Below are positions 23,546 through 36,627 of a stretch of DNA of 64,000 nucleotides, one piece after another. The stretch is from assembly GCA_020226215.1 (NCBI GenBank), contig CM035232.1:56305220-56369219 (forward strand), in the 5' to 3' direction. The DNA is from Sindora glabra. Its lineage: Eukaryota > Streptophyta > Magnoliopsida > Fabales > Fabaceae. The translations under genes and the position numbers were made by a program. The notes beneath the pieces are model-generated. The model saw nothing but the letters and a program-made list of their open reading frames with translations, did not search any database and had not been told where the DNA came from. Position 1 is the first letter of the stretch, and the number at the start of each line of letters is the position of its first letter.

Positions 23546-23550
23546 AAAAG

Positions 23551-24344
23551 CATCCTTATTTCTCCTAAAGGAAATATAGTGTAAACAACTCCAAAAATAA
23601 TACACTAATTATCTTCTTTCTCCTTATCCAATCATTAGATAAATTAGTCTAAATCCAATCCTTATCATTTAAAGAAAAGAAAATATTCCATAATTTAGAT
23701 TATATTTGTTTAGACAAAAATTCTAAAAGAATATAATTATAAAATATTAAAATAATAAAAAATATTTTATATTTAATGTTAAATATGAAGAATTTGATAA
23801 AAGATTATTTGCAAGAATTTAATATGAGCACATCATTGACATTGTCATTAAAGATTATTTCCATCCTCATTGTGTAGAGATTTTATGTGCTATAATTTGC
23901 TGAAATACGTCAAACCCTCTTTAATTGTTTGCACTTACAATCTAGGAGTAAGAATAACATAATACATCATAAAATCTAACAAAACTTATTGGAGAGTGGG
24001 GAATATTTTTGAAGAGTGTGAGAGGTAGAGAACTTATGTTTTCATTGTGTTAAATAACTTAGAGAAAAAAAGGTATTTATAGAAAAAAAATAGTTTAGAG
24101 AAAATTAAATAATTAAAAATAAAATAAAAGATAATCAATAAAACAAGATTAAGTTATTTTGCAACAATTAGATATTATGGTTATAATAATCAAATAATAT
24201 TGAGATTATTTATAATAAATCTAAAATAATAACCAAATGGCAACTTAAAATCTTTAAAAGAAAATCTTTAATAATTAATAATTATCAAAATTGATAATTG
24301 AATATCATAATAAAATTAAATCTTTCTGAAATATCTCTAAATAT
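23551..24344. other. AT-rich spacer after the copia element
   Basis: No gene or clear repeat seen. It contains TATAAAATATTAAA-type low-complexity sequence. Confidence 0.4.
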
Positions 24345-25720
24345 TTTCCAACAATCCCCTACATATTATTTCAAAAGATTGGTATAAGAAAATAACAAGA
24401 TTGTTTGGTTCTCCAATGAGTGTTAATACATTAATCTAGTGTCTTTTGAATTATGACTATAAATCAAATCTAAAAAAAATGAAACATAATCTCTTGTTGT
24501 AAATTAGTTACCTTACCAATCATTTTACACTTTTCATAATATTTCTATTATTTAAAGTGATTTTGTGCTAATAAGTCGTATGCACACCTATCAATTCATG
24601 AATGCTCTAAAGATTTCACTATAAATTTCATAGGAGTGGCTTCACTCCACACTTATATAGATAATTTCATTATGTACATGTTCCATTTAAATACACCACT
24701 CATAAGGGATATAAAATTTATTAAGAGCTTAACTCACCCTCAATTAAGATCTATACTTTAAAGCACAAATGGCACACACCATGAAAAGGACTCATAAATA
24801 AAATTTAATGCTTGCAAAACCCACATTAACTTGTTATTGCTAATGTGAATCTATTTCATGGAATTGTCAGTCACATAGGTAGAGTTATCATTAATATTAA
24901 TTTTAAACTAACTTTAGTATGTCTCATTTCCTTTGATATTTAGTTAGCTTCCTTCTCAAAAATGAATTAGCCAAAATCATTTCAAAGGAAATAATTCCAT
25001 TTTGATTGATTAATCATTTCACATCAATTTCAATCAAATATTTTGATTCTTATCATTGAAAGTTTTATAATTTACAATGATTGTTATCATTTAGGATAAC
25101 CACAACATACATATATAGTAAGGGCAATTATACTCAATAAAATATATCTTTACCAAGAAGTTTATTAACCATTTAACCTACATTTCCAACCATCTATGGA
25201 GTCAAAATGATGGAATTAATAATTAATATTTTCTTGGATAATTTCCAAGCACTTCATCATCCCATTGATGTACACAAAATTGATAGTAGATTTGTCTCAT
25301 TTGTATCAAGAATTCGATTATCATCCGTGTATATTTAATACAATGGGAAATCCATTGTATAATATATCATTAATCATGATATCTCACAAATATTTATTAA
25401 TATAGTTAATAGATTCCAATGATTTAGTATTACTTAATCTATATATAGAATATGCTAAATTCTATCTCAAAAAATTTATTAAAGGCATCAAACAATAATA
25501 TGAACATAACTAGATTAAGAAATATAAATGCCCAAATTTTGTTTTTATAATTGAGTAATACCCCTAGCTAGTAGTCCATCGTTTCAAACTTTCCAAGAAA
25601 TTTCTCTAAACACATACTCTTCTAACAATATTTTATGATCTTAATTTCTCACATGTTTTCATAACAAGATTTTCTACTTTGAAACTAAGGAAACGTAGCA
25701 TGTAATATATAAAACAGTAT
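24345..25720. mobile_element. Decayed retrotransposon leader-like sequence
   Basis: From CCAACAATCCCCTACAT (24350) onward, words such as AAAGATTTCACTATAAATTT, GTGGCTTCACTCCACACTTA and CTTCCTTCTCAAAAATGA appear in an order I recognise from a non-coding leader or UTR widespread in plant copia elements. No LTR, primer site or coding part could be tied to it. The call rests on recollection of that sequence type. Confidence 0.3.
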
Positions 25721-26890
25721 AAGCTAAAGTCACCCAGATTACTAACGAGAAAAAAAAAATTTCTCTAACCAACGGGAGAGTTTTTCCCCCCCTAAAGGCA
25801 CTCAAATTCATAAATAAAATAAAATATCATACCTATAAATCATAAATATAATTATCATGCCTCTTATAGGAATTAATAAATTCTTAATTTTCAAAAAGAG
25901 CTCATTTAAAAAAAAGTCCTTTTAAATCACAAAAATTTCATGCCGTGAATGTAACAAATTCACAATTGGGACATTTGAAAACACGCATTTTATTTGTGGA
26001 TAAAAAATCAATTTTCTCATAAATATTAATAATATAATCCACAAATAATAGATTTTTCCCCATTTTTCGCATATATGTTGAAAAAATATCTCAATATATA
26101 TAATAAATAGATTTATAGAAAATGATTGACAAACTTTCTAGAAGTTTTCTCCTTTTTCTCAAATAATATAATATTAAACACCCCACAATTCCAAATATCT
26201 ATATCTCAAGTGTTTATTCTTCAATACAAAATTAAAAAAATAAATGTATACCTTTTATGCATATATACACTGAAAATTATATCTCAATAAATATGAATAC
26301 TCCAAGAATAATATGAATTCTCAAAAGTATATATAAACGGGGTTCTCACATAAATAAAAATTTGTAGCATAAATCCAATCAAATAACATGATAATATCAC
26401 AATATTATAAATAAGAAATTCACGCAAGTTTATAAATCTTCCTCGTAAATTTTGTACAATAAAAAATACTTAATCATACAATATTTTCTTTTTTCCCAAT
26501 TAATCAGTAACAAATACTCAACAATCATTGCATAAATATAAATATGCCCTCTTTTAAGTCTATTAAAATTTATTTGAAATAGTCGAATAAATTATCTCCA
26601 AAAATTTACTAAATTAACAGTGAGATGAAGACAAATAAATTATATATTGCGCCTCAACATAGAAATTATTATTTAGTTTTTCTTCTAAACACATAAAATA
26701 GAAGTCATACTAATGCAAATATATAAGACTCCAAGTGTTATAAATATTTTTTTATATGGATGTTTATAAAATATTTTTTATTTATGGTTGAAATTTACCT
26801 GATTTGTAATTATAATCAATTAATGATAAGCATCAATTAGTCATATTTATTAATTAGTGATTCTTAGAATCTATATGTATAAATGTTCTA
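25721..26890. other. AT-rich intergenic sequence
   Basis: No ORF, RNA gene or bounded repeat was recognised. A run of eight C lies at about 25788-25795. Confidence 0.4.
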
Positions 26891-26899
26891 GAACTTGAT

Positions 26900-28450
26900 G
26901 CATTTAAAAATTTTAAATAATTTTAAATAACTAATAATAACTATTATTTTATTAAATAATAATAGGAATGATCATGAAAAAGAATTTGAGTTATAAAATA
27001 ATATAGGAGTTAAAAATATAATATGTAATTAAGTAATTTAATTAAATAAAATAAATAACTTATTTATAATTTTTATAATAAAATAAAATATGTAATTATC
27101 CATATAAATAACAATTATTAGCTCAAATAAAGCAACAAATAACAACTATTATTTTATTAAATAATAATATGAATGTGCACAAAAAAAGAAGAGAAATTGT
27201 TTTAGTTATAAAATAATATAAAAGTTAAAAATATAATATTTAATTAAATAATTTAATTAATTTAAATTAATAATCTATTTATAATACTTTATAATAAAAT
27301 AAAATAAACAGTCATTAATATAAATAATAAATGTCATTGTAAATACAATAACATATAACAACTATTATTTTATTAAACAACAACAAGAATGAGCATGGAA
27401 AAGAAGAAGAATAGTACATGAGTTATAAAATAATATAAAAGTTAAAAATATATTATATAATTAAATAATTCATTTGAATGAAATCAATAACTTATTTTTA
27501 ATATTTTATAATAAAATAAAATACACAATTATTATCATAAATAATAATTATTAACAAAAATATAATAGCAAATAATAACTATTATTTTATTAAATAATAA
27601 TAGAAATGTGCACCAAAAAGAAAAAAGAATAGTACGTTAGTTACAAAATAATATAAGTGTTAAGAATATAATATATAGTTGAATAATTTAATAAAACTAA
27701 CTTAATATCCTATTTATGATATTTTATAATAAAATAAAATACCTAGTTAATAGTGTAGGTAATAACTATTAGTGTAAATACAATAATAAATACTAACTAT
27801 TATTTTATTAAATAATAAAAGGAATGAACTCAAAAAAGAAGACAAGTAGTATACAAGTTATAAAATAAAATAAGAGTTAAAACTATAATATATAGTTAAA
27901 TAATTAAATTAAATTAAATTAATAAGTTATTAATTAAATTAAATGAATAAGTTATTTATTATATTTTATAATAAAAATAAAATACATAGTTATTATTGTA
28001 AAATAACAATACAAAATAATTATTATTTTATTAAATAATAATATGAATGGGTATGAAAATAAGAAGAATAGTATGTAAGTTATAAAATAATATAAGCGTT
28101 AAAAATATAATATGTAGTTTCATAATTCAATAAAATTAAAATAATATTATATTTATAATATTTTACAATAAAATAAAACATATATTTATTAATATAAATA
28201 ATAATTATCAAAATAAATATAGTAGCAAATAATAATTATTATTGTATTAAATAATAATATGAATAAAAATGGGAAAGATGATGAATAGTAATGAGTTATA
28301 AAATTATATTAGAGTTAAAATTGTAATATGTTGACAAATAATTCAATTAAATTAAATCATAAATAATTTAATTTAATTAAATTAATAACTTATTTATAAC
28401 ATTTTATCATAAAATAAAACACACCATTGTATGTCTATTTTATTAAATAT
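26900..28450. repeat. ~215-bp AT-rich tandem (satellite-like) array, 7-8 copies
   Basis: The anchor word ACTATTATTTTATTAAA, or a close form, recurs at 26940, 27145, 27361, 27578, 27796, about 28017, about 28234 and weakly near 28434, a spacing of 205-221 bp. Each unit carries the same order: the anchor, an AAGAAGA-type purine patch, AGTTATAAAATAATATAA, a TTAATTAAAT block, and TTTTATAATAAAATAAAATA. Copies differ at roughly 15-25% of positions by eye. Confidence 0.85.
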
Positions 28451-28889
28451 TATTCACATTTGAACTGCAAAGAAAACATATCGTATGATATCTATTCTAT
28501 TTAGTAATTGTAACATTCGAACTATAAACAATAAAAGCAATACTTAAGTTACAAATCCTTAATGAAATCTTATTTGAAGTATATTTAATTTAGTTTGAAA
28601 TATAGTACTTAAAAAATGATATGAGAAAATATATTGATAAAATTTAAATAATTTTAATTTTAATTTTTAAATACTTTTATTAATAAATAGAATATTGATC
28701 AACTAATTCAATCAATATATATTTTATGTTAAACTTTTAACTTACTTAAATTATTTTATAATATAAAATAATATATTCTTATCATAACAATAATTTAATA
28801 CAAATATAATAATATTACATATATTATAAAATTATAAAAAATTTATATTTATACCATTATAAAATAATAGGTATCCATGCAAACCTACA
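28451..28889. other. AT-rich sequence without recognised features
   Basis: Nothing supportable beyond strong AT bias. Confidence 0.4.
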
Positions 28890-29850
28890 GGACTAATACT
28901 AGTTAAGTTTTAAGGTTCATGAATCAATTCCCCAATTGATTCATTACCTCCAGAAACATTCTAGAATAGGGTAGATTGAATTGATTCCCTACTTCTAGTG
29001 AGCTATTGAATGACTTCAATTGATTTGTTATAATTAATTTGTTAATTGATTTGAGAACCTTTATTTTAATTGAGAAAAAAAAACTCCTATTGAATTAATT
29101 CTAAAATTGATTCAACATGTTTAAAATTGATTTATCTCAAGAGATTTTAAAAATTTTCATCACAATCTACTATAACAATGATGACTATTTTCATTATCTT
29201 ACAAGCATTTAAGATACCTAACTTTAATATAAAGTTAAGAACATGAACAAAATTCAAAATTTATGAGCTCTACTATTCTATTGACACAAGAAACACACTT
29301 CTTTTCCCACCAATAATCACAATCCCTTAAACCTTTCAAATTCAAATTTTTTCATCTAACTTTTCATTTTGTATTCAACTCTTGAAAGTTTTTAACCAGA
29401 AATTTCAAGTATTAAACTCTTTCGACATTTTAAACTATCTCTAAGAATTTCAAGAGTGAGATATCTTTTAGCTAGTGAATGTTTTGATTGAAAAAACCTA
29501 AAGGAATTTCATTAAATTAAAAAGAACATTGAAAAGACTTTTTCAAGTACCCAATTCAAATTTAAAAAAATAGTGAATTAATAAAATTCAAATCAAATAA
29601 ATTTGATAATAGATGTAATCCTAAAAATATTGAATTTTCGAGATCAAACCATTATAAATATTACATTTGCTCCTCTTCCTTTCGCTTTTTAATTCTCTCC
29701 ACTATAATTATTATAATTGTGATGGCGTGTGATTCAAATTGATTATTTTTCAAGGTTAAATGTTCCCATTGTGTTTCCAAATGTTTTGTCATTGAAAAAT
29801 CTTCAAATATCTATATTTATTTTTAAAAGTGTGTCAAATTTAAGACGGTA
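28890..29850 (+). mobile_element. Degraded LTR-like sequence, related to the solo LTR at 18.9-21.5 kb
   Basis: It shows the same module order as 20290-20930 of the solo LTR: paired AATTGATTC words, a TTTCATTTTGTATTCA-like stretch, GTGAGATATC, a TTCAAGT...CAATTCAAA stretch with AATAGTGAATTAA, and a CATTATAAAT start-site-like sequence. Ends and target duplication could not be defined. Confidence 0.35.
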
Positions 29851-30094
29851 AAAGAAATTCACTGCGGGACTGGGGGCAATGGACCCATGTGCGGGCTCAT
29901 TTGCGACACTTACTGGCGCATCCATGCCGCAGTTCCATACTGGGACATGGAAGTCTGACGCCTAGAATCATCCTCCACTTTAAACAGGTAGTTCCACTTT
30001 GACTGAGATTTTATTATATGCAAATAACGAAGGATGGTGCTTGTAAGTGACACTACTCAGGAGATAAGATTGAAAATCCAAACCTCCACCTTTG
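29851..30094. other. GC-richer patch between repeats and the PPR 3' flank
   Basis: About 29860-29960 is clearly richer in G and C than its surroundings, with no ORF or known RNA. Its origin is unknown. It lies just outside the segment shared with 3745-5806. Confidence 0.3.
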
Positions 30095-31011
30095 GACCAG
30101 GAAACAGACACGGTTTCTGAACCTCCAGTTCAAAGGAAAAGACACAGCAGAGTCCTATGTGATTCAGAGGTTATTGTCTAAAAATTTCAGTCAGAACTTG
30201 TAGCTATCTTCCCAGTTGTCCGAGATTCTACACGTGTAGCTATCCTTCCACTCGTCTGAGATTCAACAAATCAATAATCAGGCCACCTCATTTTGAAACA
30301 GTTTTGCGATGACATCCAGATTTGCCAGCAACTACATTAATCAAGATCCTTGGTTTTTTTAAACATCATAATCAGATCGTTTCTCAGCATCATAGAAATA
30401 AGCATAACTGAGAATTACTGTCAAACATGTAACCATAAACAAAAGCTAAAAGATATACCAGAACAGAAACAAGAACCATAACCAAAAACCAAGAGCCAAT
30501 CAAAATACGTGGTCTTTTGTAATGCCAATAGGGATTAGCATAGCTTCCAAAGAGAAGCCCAGCTTCCATGGGCTTTTGAGAAGAAGCATTCTTTAGAATC
30601 ATGAAGCACAATCTGATTTTAGGAAAAAGGAAATATGCATTTAAAAGTGAGAAGATTTAGTCACATGACTCAAATCTGCAAATCATGAAAATTTAGAACC
30701 AAATCTAGTTTATTAAATCAAACCATTCCAAAGAAGGGAGATAGATATAACAAATCGTGTACACCTCAAATGGCACTGGATCAATGAGAAGAATGTAATT
30801 AAATTTAGAACAAATGATGTGTACCATAACAAAAAATTTATAATTAAACATGATGAAAATCTGGGTCGGTCAAAAGGAGATAGAATAATGCATTAGAAAT
30901 AAAGAATAACTGGAAAATGTTAATTTTACCTATGAAAGCTTATTGTATTCAAAGTGAAACCCGGTCGTACTTCTCACTTGGAAAACAAATAAAAGATGTA
31001 GAGAGAGCGAA
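30095..31011 (-). repeat. 3' flank of the PPR gene, also present at 3745-4440
   Basis: Source copy of the flank duplicated at 3.7-4.4 kb. It probably holds the 3' UTR of the PPR gene. No other gene is seen. Confidence 0.65.
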
Positions 31012-33345
31012 TCACGCAGCGACAACAGGTTGCTTCTTGCCTTTTCTGCTCAGAGGGCTCCGTTCCTTTGATTTTATCATTCTAGATAAAATATCTGCTT
31101 GCTTTGTATTCCCGTCCTGGTTAAGACTATTGATCAGCTCATCACGGCTACTCCAATCTGTCACCCCACTTTTCTCCATAATTTTGCATAAAATGGAGTA
31201 TGCATTAAGGGTCTTCCCTGAATTTAAAAGAGCATCCAAAACTTTATGATAGCTTGAAAAGTCTATGGTACAGTCTCTCTCAATACCAAAATCTAGTAAT
31301 TTAAGAGCAGCAATAGTCTTTCCTTTCTCACAAAGAATAGACAAAAGACTGTCTAAATTAGGAGTACACCCATTAACCACAAGTAAATCAATCCGACCCA
31401 AGGCTTCCTCAACATGACCTCTAATGAGAAGGGCCTCCAAGATCTTAGCAACCAAGTCCATATTCTCCTTAACTCCTTTCTCCACCATAATTTTCATCAC
31501 TCTGCTTGCTGTTTGAACCCTACCATCTTTGAACAAACTCTCCATAACTGACCTATAAAGGGATGAGTCAGGCAGATGCCCACTTTCAAGCATGCTATCC
31601 AAAGCTGTTTTCGCATCAGCTGGCTCACCTTTCCTAAGGTAACTCTCAACAAGCAACCTGTAAGAATCTGCATCTCTAGGAACCCCTCTCCTACCCATGA
31701 TCTTAAGAATTTCAAAAGCAGAATCAGGGTTGCCTTCTTTTGAGTGCCCACGAATCAAATTATTAAAGGCAGTTGAATCCTGAACACCGATTTTCATTAA
31801 CTGCCGAAGAAATGTTTCTGCCTTGACCGTATGCCCATTTTCACATAAATACTTAATCATTAGGTTGTAAGCATCAGGTTCCATCTCTAAAGAAGTCACT
31901 GGCCTTAAGATGATGTTCTTCTCCATTAACTTATCTAACAATTTCACTGCTCTGTCATATTCACTGGCCTTGCAGAAATTCTCAATTAAAACACCATAGT
32001 GACCAGCCTCTGTGGGAATGCTCAAACGAATCATTGCTTTTAGCACATCTGCCGCAGCATCCAAGTCACCAGACTTGCACTGGCAAGTTAACAATTTCAA
32101 GAAGATGGAATTATCCTTAGGTGCAATATATCTTTCAACCATCTCCTTCAAAATGCTTCGAGCTTCAGGCATTTTCTCAGCATCACAAAGCCCAGGCAGC
32201 AAGGTAGAGTATGTGATTGCATTTGGCTTGACCCCAGAAGACTTCATCTCCTCCAACAACTGCAGTGCCTTATCAATTTGCCCCACTGCAACATACCCTT
32301 TCAACATAGTCGTATAACTTATCACATTAGGCACTAAATTTCTCCCCTTCATCTCTGTAAACAATTTCTCTGCCTCCTCCATCTTCTTAAACCGATAGTA
32401 CCCATTAATCATAGTATTATAAGTCACAACATCTGGCGAAATATTTCTACTTTTCATATCTTCATAGAATCGAGTAGCAGTCTCCAACCTCAAAGATAGA
32501 AACATACCCCACAGCAGAATGTTATAAGTATGACGAGTAGGTTCCATCCCCTCCCTCAACATAGCATTATAATACCTTTTTGCCATCATATACCGTCCCC
32601 GCCTTAAAATCACCTTAAATAAGGCATCATAAGACTTCACGGTCCTTTCTACTCCCAATTCTTTCATCTTTTGGAAGATTTTAACAGATTCCTGAACTAT
32701 ATCAGCTTTACCATAACTATCAATTAGCACAACAAACAAGTCCTCATCCCACTGCACACCCTTCTTCGGCATATCCAGAACTATACACCTAGCATGATTG
32801 AGCTTGGAAGCTCGACCCAAAATCTGAATCATTTTCAAGGTGGTCTCTCGGTCATGGCGGAACAATCCAGCACGCTCTACCCACCGGTAAAACTGGAGCG
32901 CTTGCTCGGTGTTCTTAGCGCCGTGCAACACATTCCAAACAAGGGAATGATCAAATTCGGGTACCAAGGACCGGATCGAATTCTGCAACCGGGTCGTCCA
33001 AGCCCGGTTCGCCATCATTCCCCAAATAATCTCTTCTAATTTTTCAGACGTACGATGCTTACTTCTCTTATTCGCGTCCTTTTCTGGAAAAGTCCCCTTC
33101 TGGCTTTCTGATTCAGGCTGTGGATGGAAGGAAACGGATTCAGAATCCGGGATTGGATTTTGATCGACATTTGAAGCAACGGTATCAGTCTCTTGACCTG
33201 GGTTCTGATCCACATTTGAGAGCCGCTCCTCGGTGGTGCTGAATGAGCGGAAGATACCGAAGATGTGATTGTTTGAAGCTCTGAAAATGACGGGTTGGAC
33301 AGTGGGCTTCCATCGAAGAAGCTTGAAATTCGAAACATAGGCCAT
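31012..33345 (-). CDS. P-class PPR protein, At2g37230-like
   Basis: Probable mitochondrial RNA-binding protein, 777 aa, one exon, start ATG 33345. The first 40 residues are basic with few acids and end in FRSFSTTEE, a typical mitochondrial cleavage context. A variable acidic linker follows (residues ~45-100), then the conserved WGMMANRAWTTRLQNSIRSL block. PPR motifs follow from about residue 160 to 750, among them VVTYNTMINGYYRFKKMEEA and YTTMLKGYVAVGQIDKALQ. The C-terminus GNTKQADILSRMIK followed by a basic tail matches what I recall of Arabidopsis At2g37230, of similar length. There are no editing domains. A truncated pseudogene copy with its 3' flank lies at 3.7-5.8 kb. The frame is intact. 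The RNA target is unknown. Confidence 0.92.
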   Translation of the reverse strand: MAYVSNFKLLRWKPTVQPVIFRASNNHIFGIFRSFSTTEERLSNVDQNPGQETDTVASNVDQNPIPDSESVSFHPQPESESQKGTFPEKDANKRSKHRTSEKLEEIIWGMMANRAWTTRLQNSIRSLVPEFDHSLVWNVLHGAKNTEQALQFYRWVERAGLFRHDRETTLKMIQILGRASKLNHARCIVLDMPKKGVQWDEDLFVVLIDSYGKADIVQESVKIFQKMKELGVERTVKSYDALFKVILRRGRYMMAKRYYNAMLREGMEPTRHTYNILLWGMFLSLRLETATRFYEDMKSRNISPDVVTYNTMINGYYRFKKMEEAEKLFTEMKGRNLVPNVISYTTMLKGYVAVGQIDKALQLLEEMKSSGVKPNAITYSTLLPGLCDAEKMPEARSILKEMVERYIAPKDNSIFLKLLTCQCKSGDLDAAADVLKAMIRLSIPTEAGHYGVLIENFCKASEYDRAVKLLDKLMEKNIILRPVTSLEMEPDAYNLMIKYLCENGHTVKAETFLRQLMKIGVQDSTAFNNLIRGHSKEGNPDSAFEILKIMGRRGVPRDADSYRLLVESYLRKGEPADAKTALDSMLESGHLPDSSLYRSVMESLFKDGRVQTASRVMKIMVEKGVKENMDLVAKILEALLIRGHVEEALGRIDLLVVNGCTPNLDSLLSILCEKGKTIAALKLLDFGIERDCTIDFSSYHKVLDALLNSGKTLNAYSILCKIMEKSGVTDWSSRDELINSLNQDGNTKQADILSRMIKSKERSPLSRKGKKQPVVAA

Positions 33346-33642
33346 GCGCGCGCAGCGGTGCGAAGTCTAAAGCAAGAGCAAAGTGAGGATTGGTATCAAA
33401 GCTCAAACATCACAAGTTCCCCTGTACAAGTGGCCGGCAAAAAGAGAAATGAAGTGACTGCCGTGACTGAGGGCGAGGAATTAAGCGTTAGGGTTTAAGA
33501 TACACAAGGACATTATTATACTTTCAATATGTGGAGAATCTTTTGCCGATGAAATGTCAACACATCTTATTAAAAGTGGGATAGCGTTACCGCAAGGAAT
33601 CCTTGATAGTTAGCATGGACTTCACGAGGGTTCCTAAACGGT
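33346..33642 (-). promoter_or_regulatory. 5' region of the At2g37230-like PPR gene
   Basis: A short, GC-richer upstream region, cut at 33651 by a hAT-like element, so little more than 300 bp of original promoter separates the start codon from the transposon. No clear TATA box was found. Confidence 0.35.
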
Positions 33643-33650
33643 AATCTTCA

Positions 33651-36627
33651 CAGGGCTGTGCAAATTGGCGAGACCGATGCAATCCGATCGAATCGATCGT
33701 ATAACAAACGAGTTAAATTGATTAAAGAATAATTACGGTATTCGGATTAAAAGTTTGAATAAGAATATTTCAATTAATAATAATCATAGTTATTTATTAT
33801 CTATATTATTTTATAAGATCTATATTATTTATTATTTAAATAAAATAACAAAATAAAATTTTATCTTTAATCCACTTTTCTTTTATATTACTAATCACAT
33901 TTAGATATACTATTTTTCTTTTTTATTTTCCTGAACAATTTACACAATTTTTTTCTTTTTTTTAGTTTATATTCTACAACAGTTAGTTGGTTTATGACAT
34001 AAAAAATCATAAAAATATAATTATTTAGTAATATTAATATTAGAATTTTATATATTCTATTATTAATAAAAAATTAAATAAAAGGTGTTATGTTATTTAA
34101 AAAAGTAAACATCATCATAAATTGTTATTTTCAGTAAAAATAATTTAATAATTTGTAATAATTTAAAAATACATGATAAATAATAGTGTAAAATTATTTT
34201 CTTTATAACATCAATAAATTGATTTAACTTTTTTGGAAATTAAAAATAAATTTACTCAATAAAATTTTTATTTTGACATGTTAAAATAATGTAACAAAAT
34301 TTTTTAATATTATTACTTGCTATATTATTGAAAACTATTACAATTTTTCTATGTTTAGTAAAATTTTTAGCTATTTTTATTTTTAAGGACTTAACTTCTT
34401 GTTCATTAATAATATTAAAAATATATTATATCATTAATAAAAAATTTATAAAAATAATTTTAAAAAATAACTAAAATATAGGGCAGAAAGTAAGAAAGAA
34501 AGCACTAGCTTATTATATCTAATATGATATCTGAAGCTTAATCGGCATGCCCTTAATGATGATTAAAAATAAAAAATTTTATAAAATAAATTAAAATTAA
34601 ATTTTCCTTAAAATAATTATTAAAAAGTACTCTTATCCTATGACTTTATATAATATCTATTTAATTAAAATTATTTTTTCCTATATTTATATTTTATTAA
34701 AAAATTTATATTTATGTTTTTAAACTATTGTGATATCTATTAAATATTTAATTATGGAAGAACTCGTTTAGTAAATAAATAAATTTAAAATTAAATAAAA
34801 ATTAAAATAAGATTTAATCGTGTCTCTTTCATCATTCCATTACCATCAATAAATTATGAAGATATATGTAATAATTTTATTTTAATGTAATTAATACTAA
34901 TTAATATATTTACAATTACTATTATATATCAATAATATACTTCATAAAATAAATAATTTGTGTTAATATAATATGATTATTATATGATTATTTATGATCA
35001 TATAATAAAATATAAAATATGCATGAGTTTTTGTGTTTATAGAAATTAATTAAATTTGATTTTTTCAGTATGTTAGATAATTTTTTTATGTATTGAATAC
35101 AATTCAAATTATATATTAAGGAATCAAGTTAAATGGCTTTTCAATGAGATAAAAAAATTACTTCTATTTTTCATTAAAAATATAATAAAATAAACAAATA
35201 AATGATGTTAGTTATAAATTTTGAAAAAATATGTAATAATTATCACTTTTAACAATAATTATAATTATTGTATTTATTTTAAATATGATTTATGATTCTT
35301 TATTTTTTAAGAAGAAATGGGGTTTGGGGAAGGGTTCATGTATAAAAAATAAAATACAAAACTTTCTTGCTTCTTGCCAACTCTAGTAATCTTAAAATTG
35401 TTATGAAAACTAACAATTTATAAAAGTAATAAATATTTCATTTGACACTTAATAATGTTTTAAGAAATTATGTTTATATTTTAAATTATATTAATATTTG
35501 ATTCAAATATAGCAAACAAAATGTAAAATTTTCCTCTAATCTTAGTAAGCGAGGCAAGGATTTGAATATATGGATAACGTATGATAAAAGATGTAAAAAT
35601 TTGTTAATGATAAGATATTATGGCTATTTCTATAATATATATTATTGACTAGTTAAATAAATCATCAATTAAATTGTCACAACTATTAGATTTAGTGACT
35701 AAAAAAATTAAATAGTTTAAAATTTATCATTTACTCAAGTTATCCCCACCCCAACTTCCACCTTAAGTATGGAAGAATTATTCTTGATTAAATAAATAAA
35801 ATTCCTTAAAATGATTGAAAAGATATAAAATATTTGATGATTTGATGTTAATTGAAGCATTCAAGTCCAAAAATATGTAATCAAATTTAACCATAATCAA
35901 TTGATTAAAAGTATTTTTAAAATTAATTTTTTTATTTTTAGCAATATTTCAAGGTTCAATGATAATATTTACCCTAATTTTAATGCATTCTAAATACAAA
36001 AGCTATTGCTTGCCCCTTACTAGTAATTCTTAAAGCAAACATCATAATATAGACATACTTTTCGAGACTTTATTTAATTCATCTCCTTTATTCTCAAGTT
36101 TCAAGCGTAGATAATTTAGATTTTAGGGCTTTAAATTGATCCTTCCTTTTTGAATTGGTTTTAATCTTTTTAATCCTAGTTAAAATATTTTCATTTTCCT
36201 CCTCCTTATAAATGGCAGTTAAAATTATTTTTCATATTCTCTTTCAACTTTATATTCTCAAGCCAAAGATCTAATGGCTTCACAAAAAATTTATAGATGC
36301 TCTAATTATACCTACGCCATCTCATAGCAAGCTTAGATAGCAAAAAGTTTCAATCTCATCCAATTCTCATATCCTAAAAGCATACATAACATAATATAAT
36401 ATGAAGTAGAAATCCAAACCTTATGAAAAATTAAATAAAAAGCAAATTTCAAACCCTTCAAATTGAATTAGCCCACCCAAAACAATCATACGCATTAACA
36501 TCTGTTAAAATTGGATATATATATTTTGAAATGGTTTGTGACAGATTTTTAAATTTTAAACTCAATTGTTTTGATCAATTAAAAAACTAGGTACAAAACT
36601 AATTTAAATTGATTGTGCACACCCCTA
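33651..36627. mobile_element. hAT-like element, non-autonomous, ~3 kb
   Basis: The left end CAGGGCTGTGCAAATTGG and the complement of the right end, TAGGGGTGTGCACAATCAAT, form inverted termini of the hAT type. Possible 8-bp duplications (AATCTTCA and ATCTATAA) agree only partly, as expected for an old insertion. The interior is very AT-rich with no transposase. Confidence 0.5.

Noticed and set aside
26900..28450. Regularly spaced repeats considered as a CRISPR array
   Set aside because: Units are ~215 bp, contiguous and diverged throughout, with no short identical repeats separated by unique spacers, and the genome is a plant's.
32794..33039. Plus-strand ORFs within both PPR genes (for example 32012-32317 and 32794-33039)
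   Set aside because: They lie antisense to long, conserved PPR frames and reflect their codon composition.
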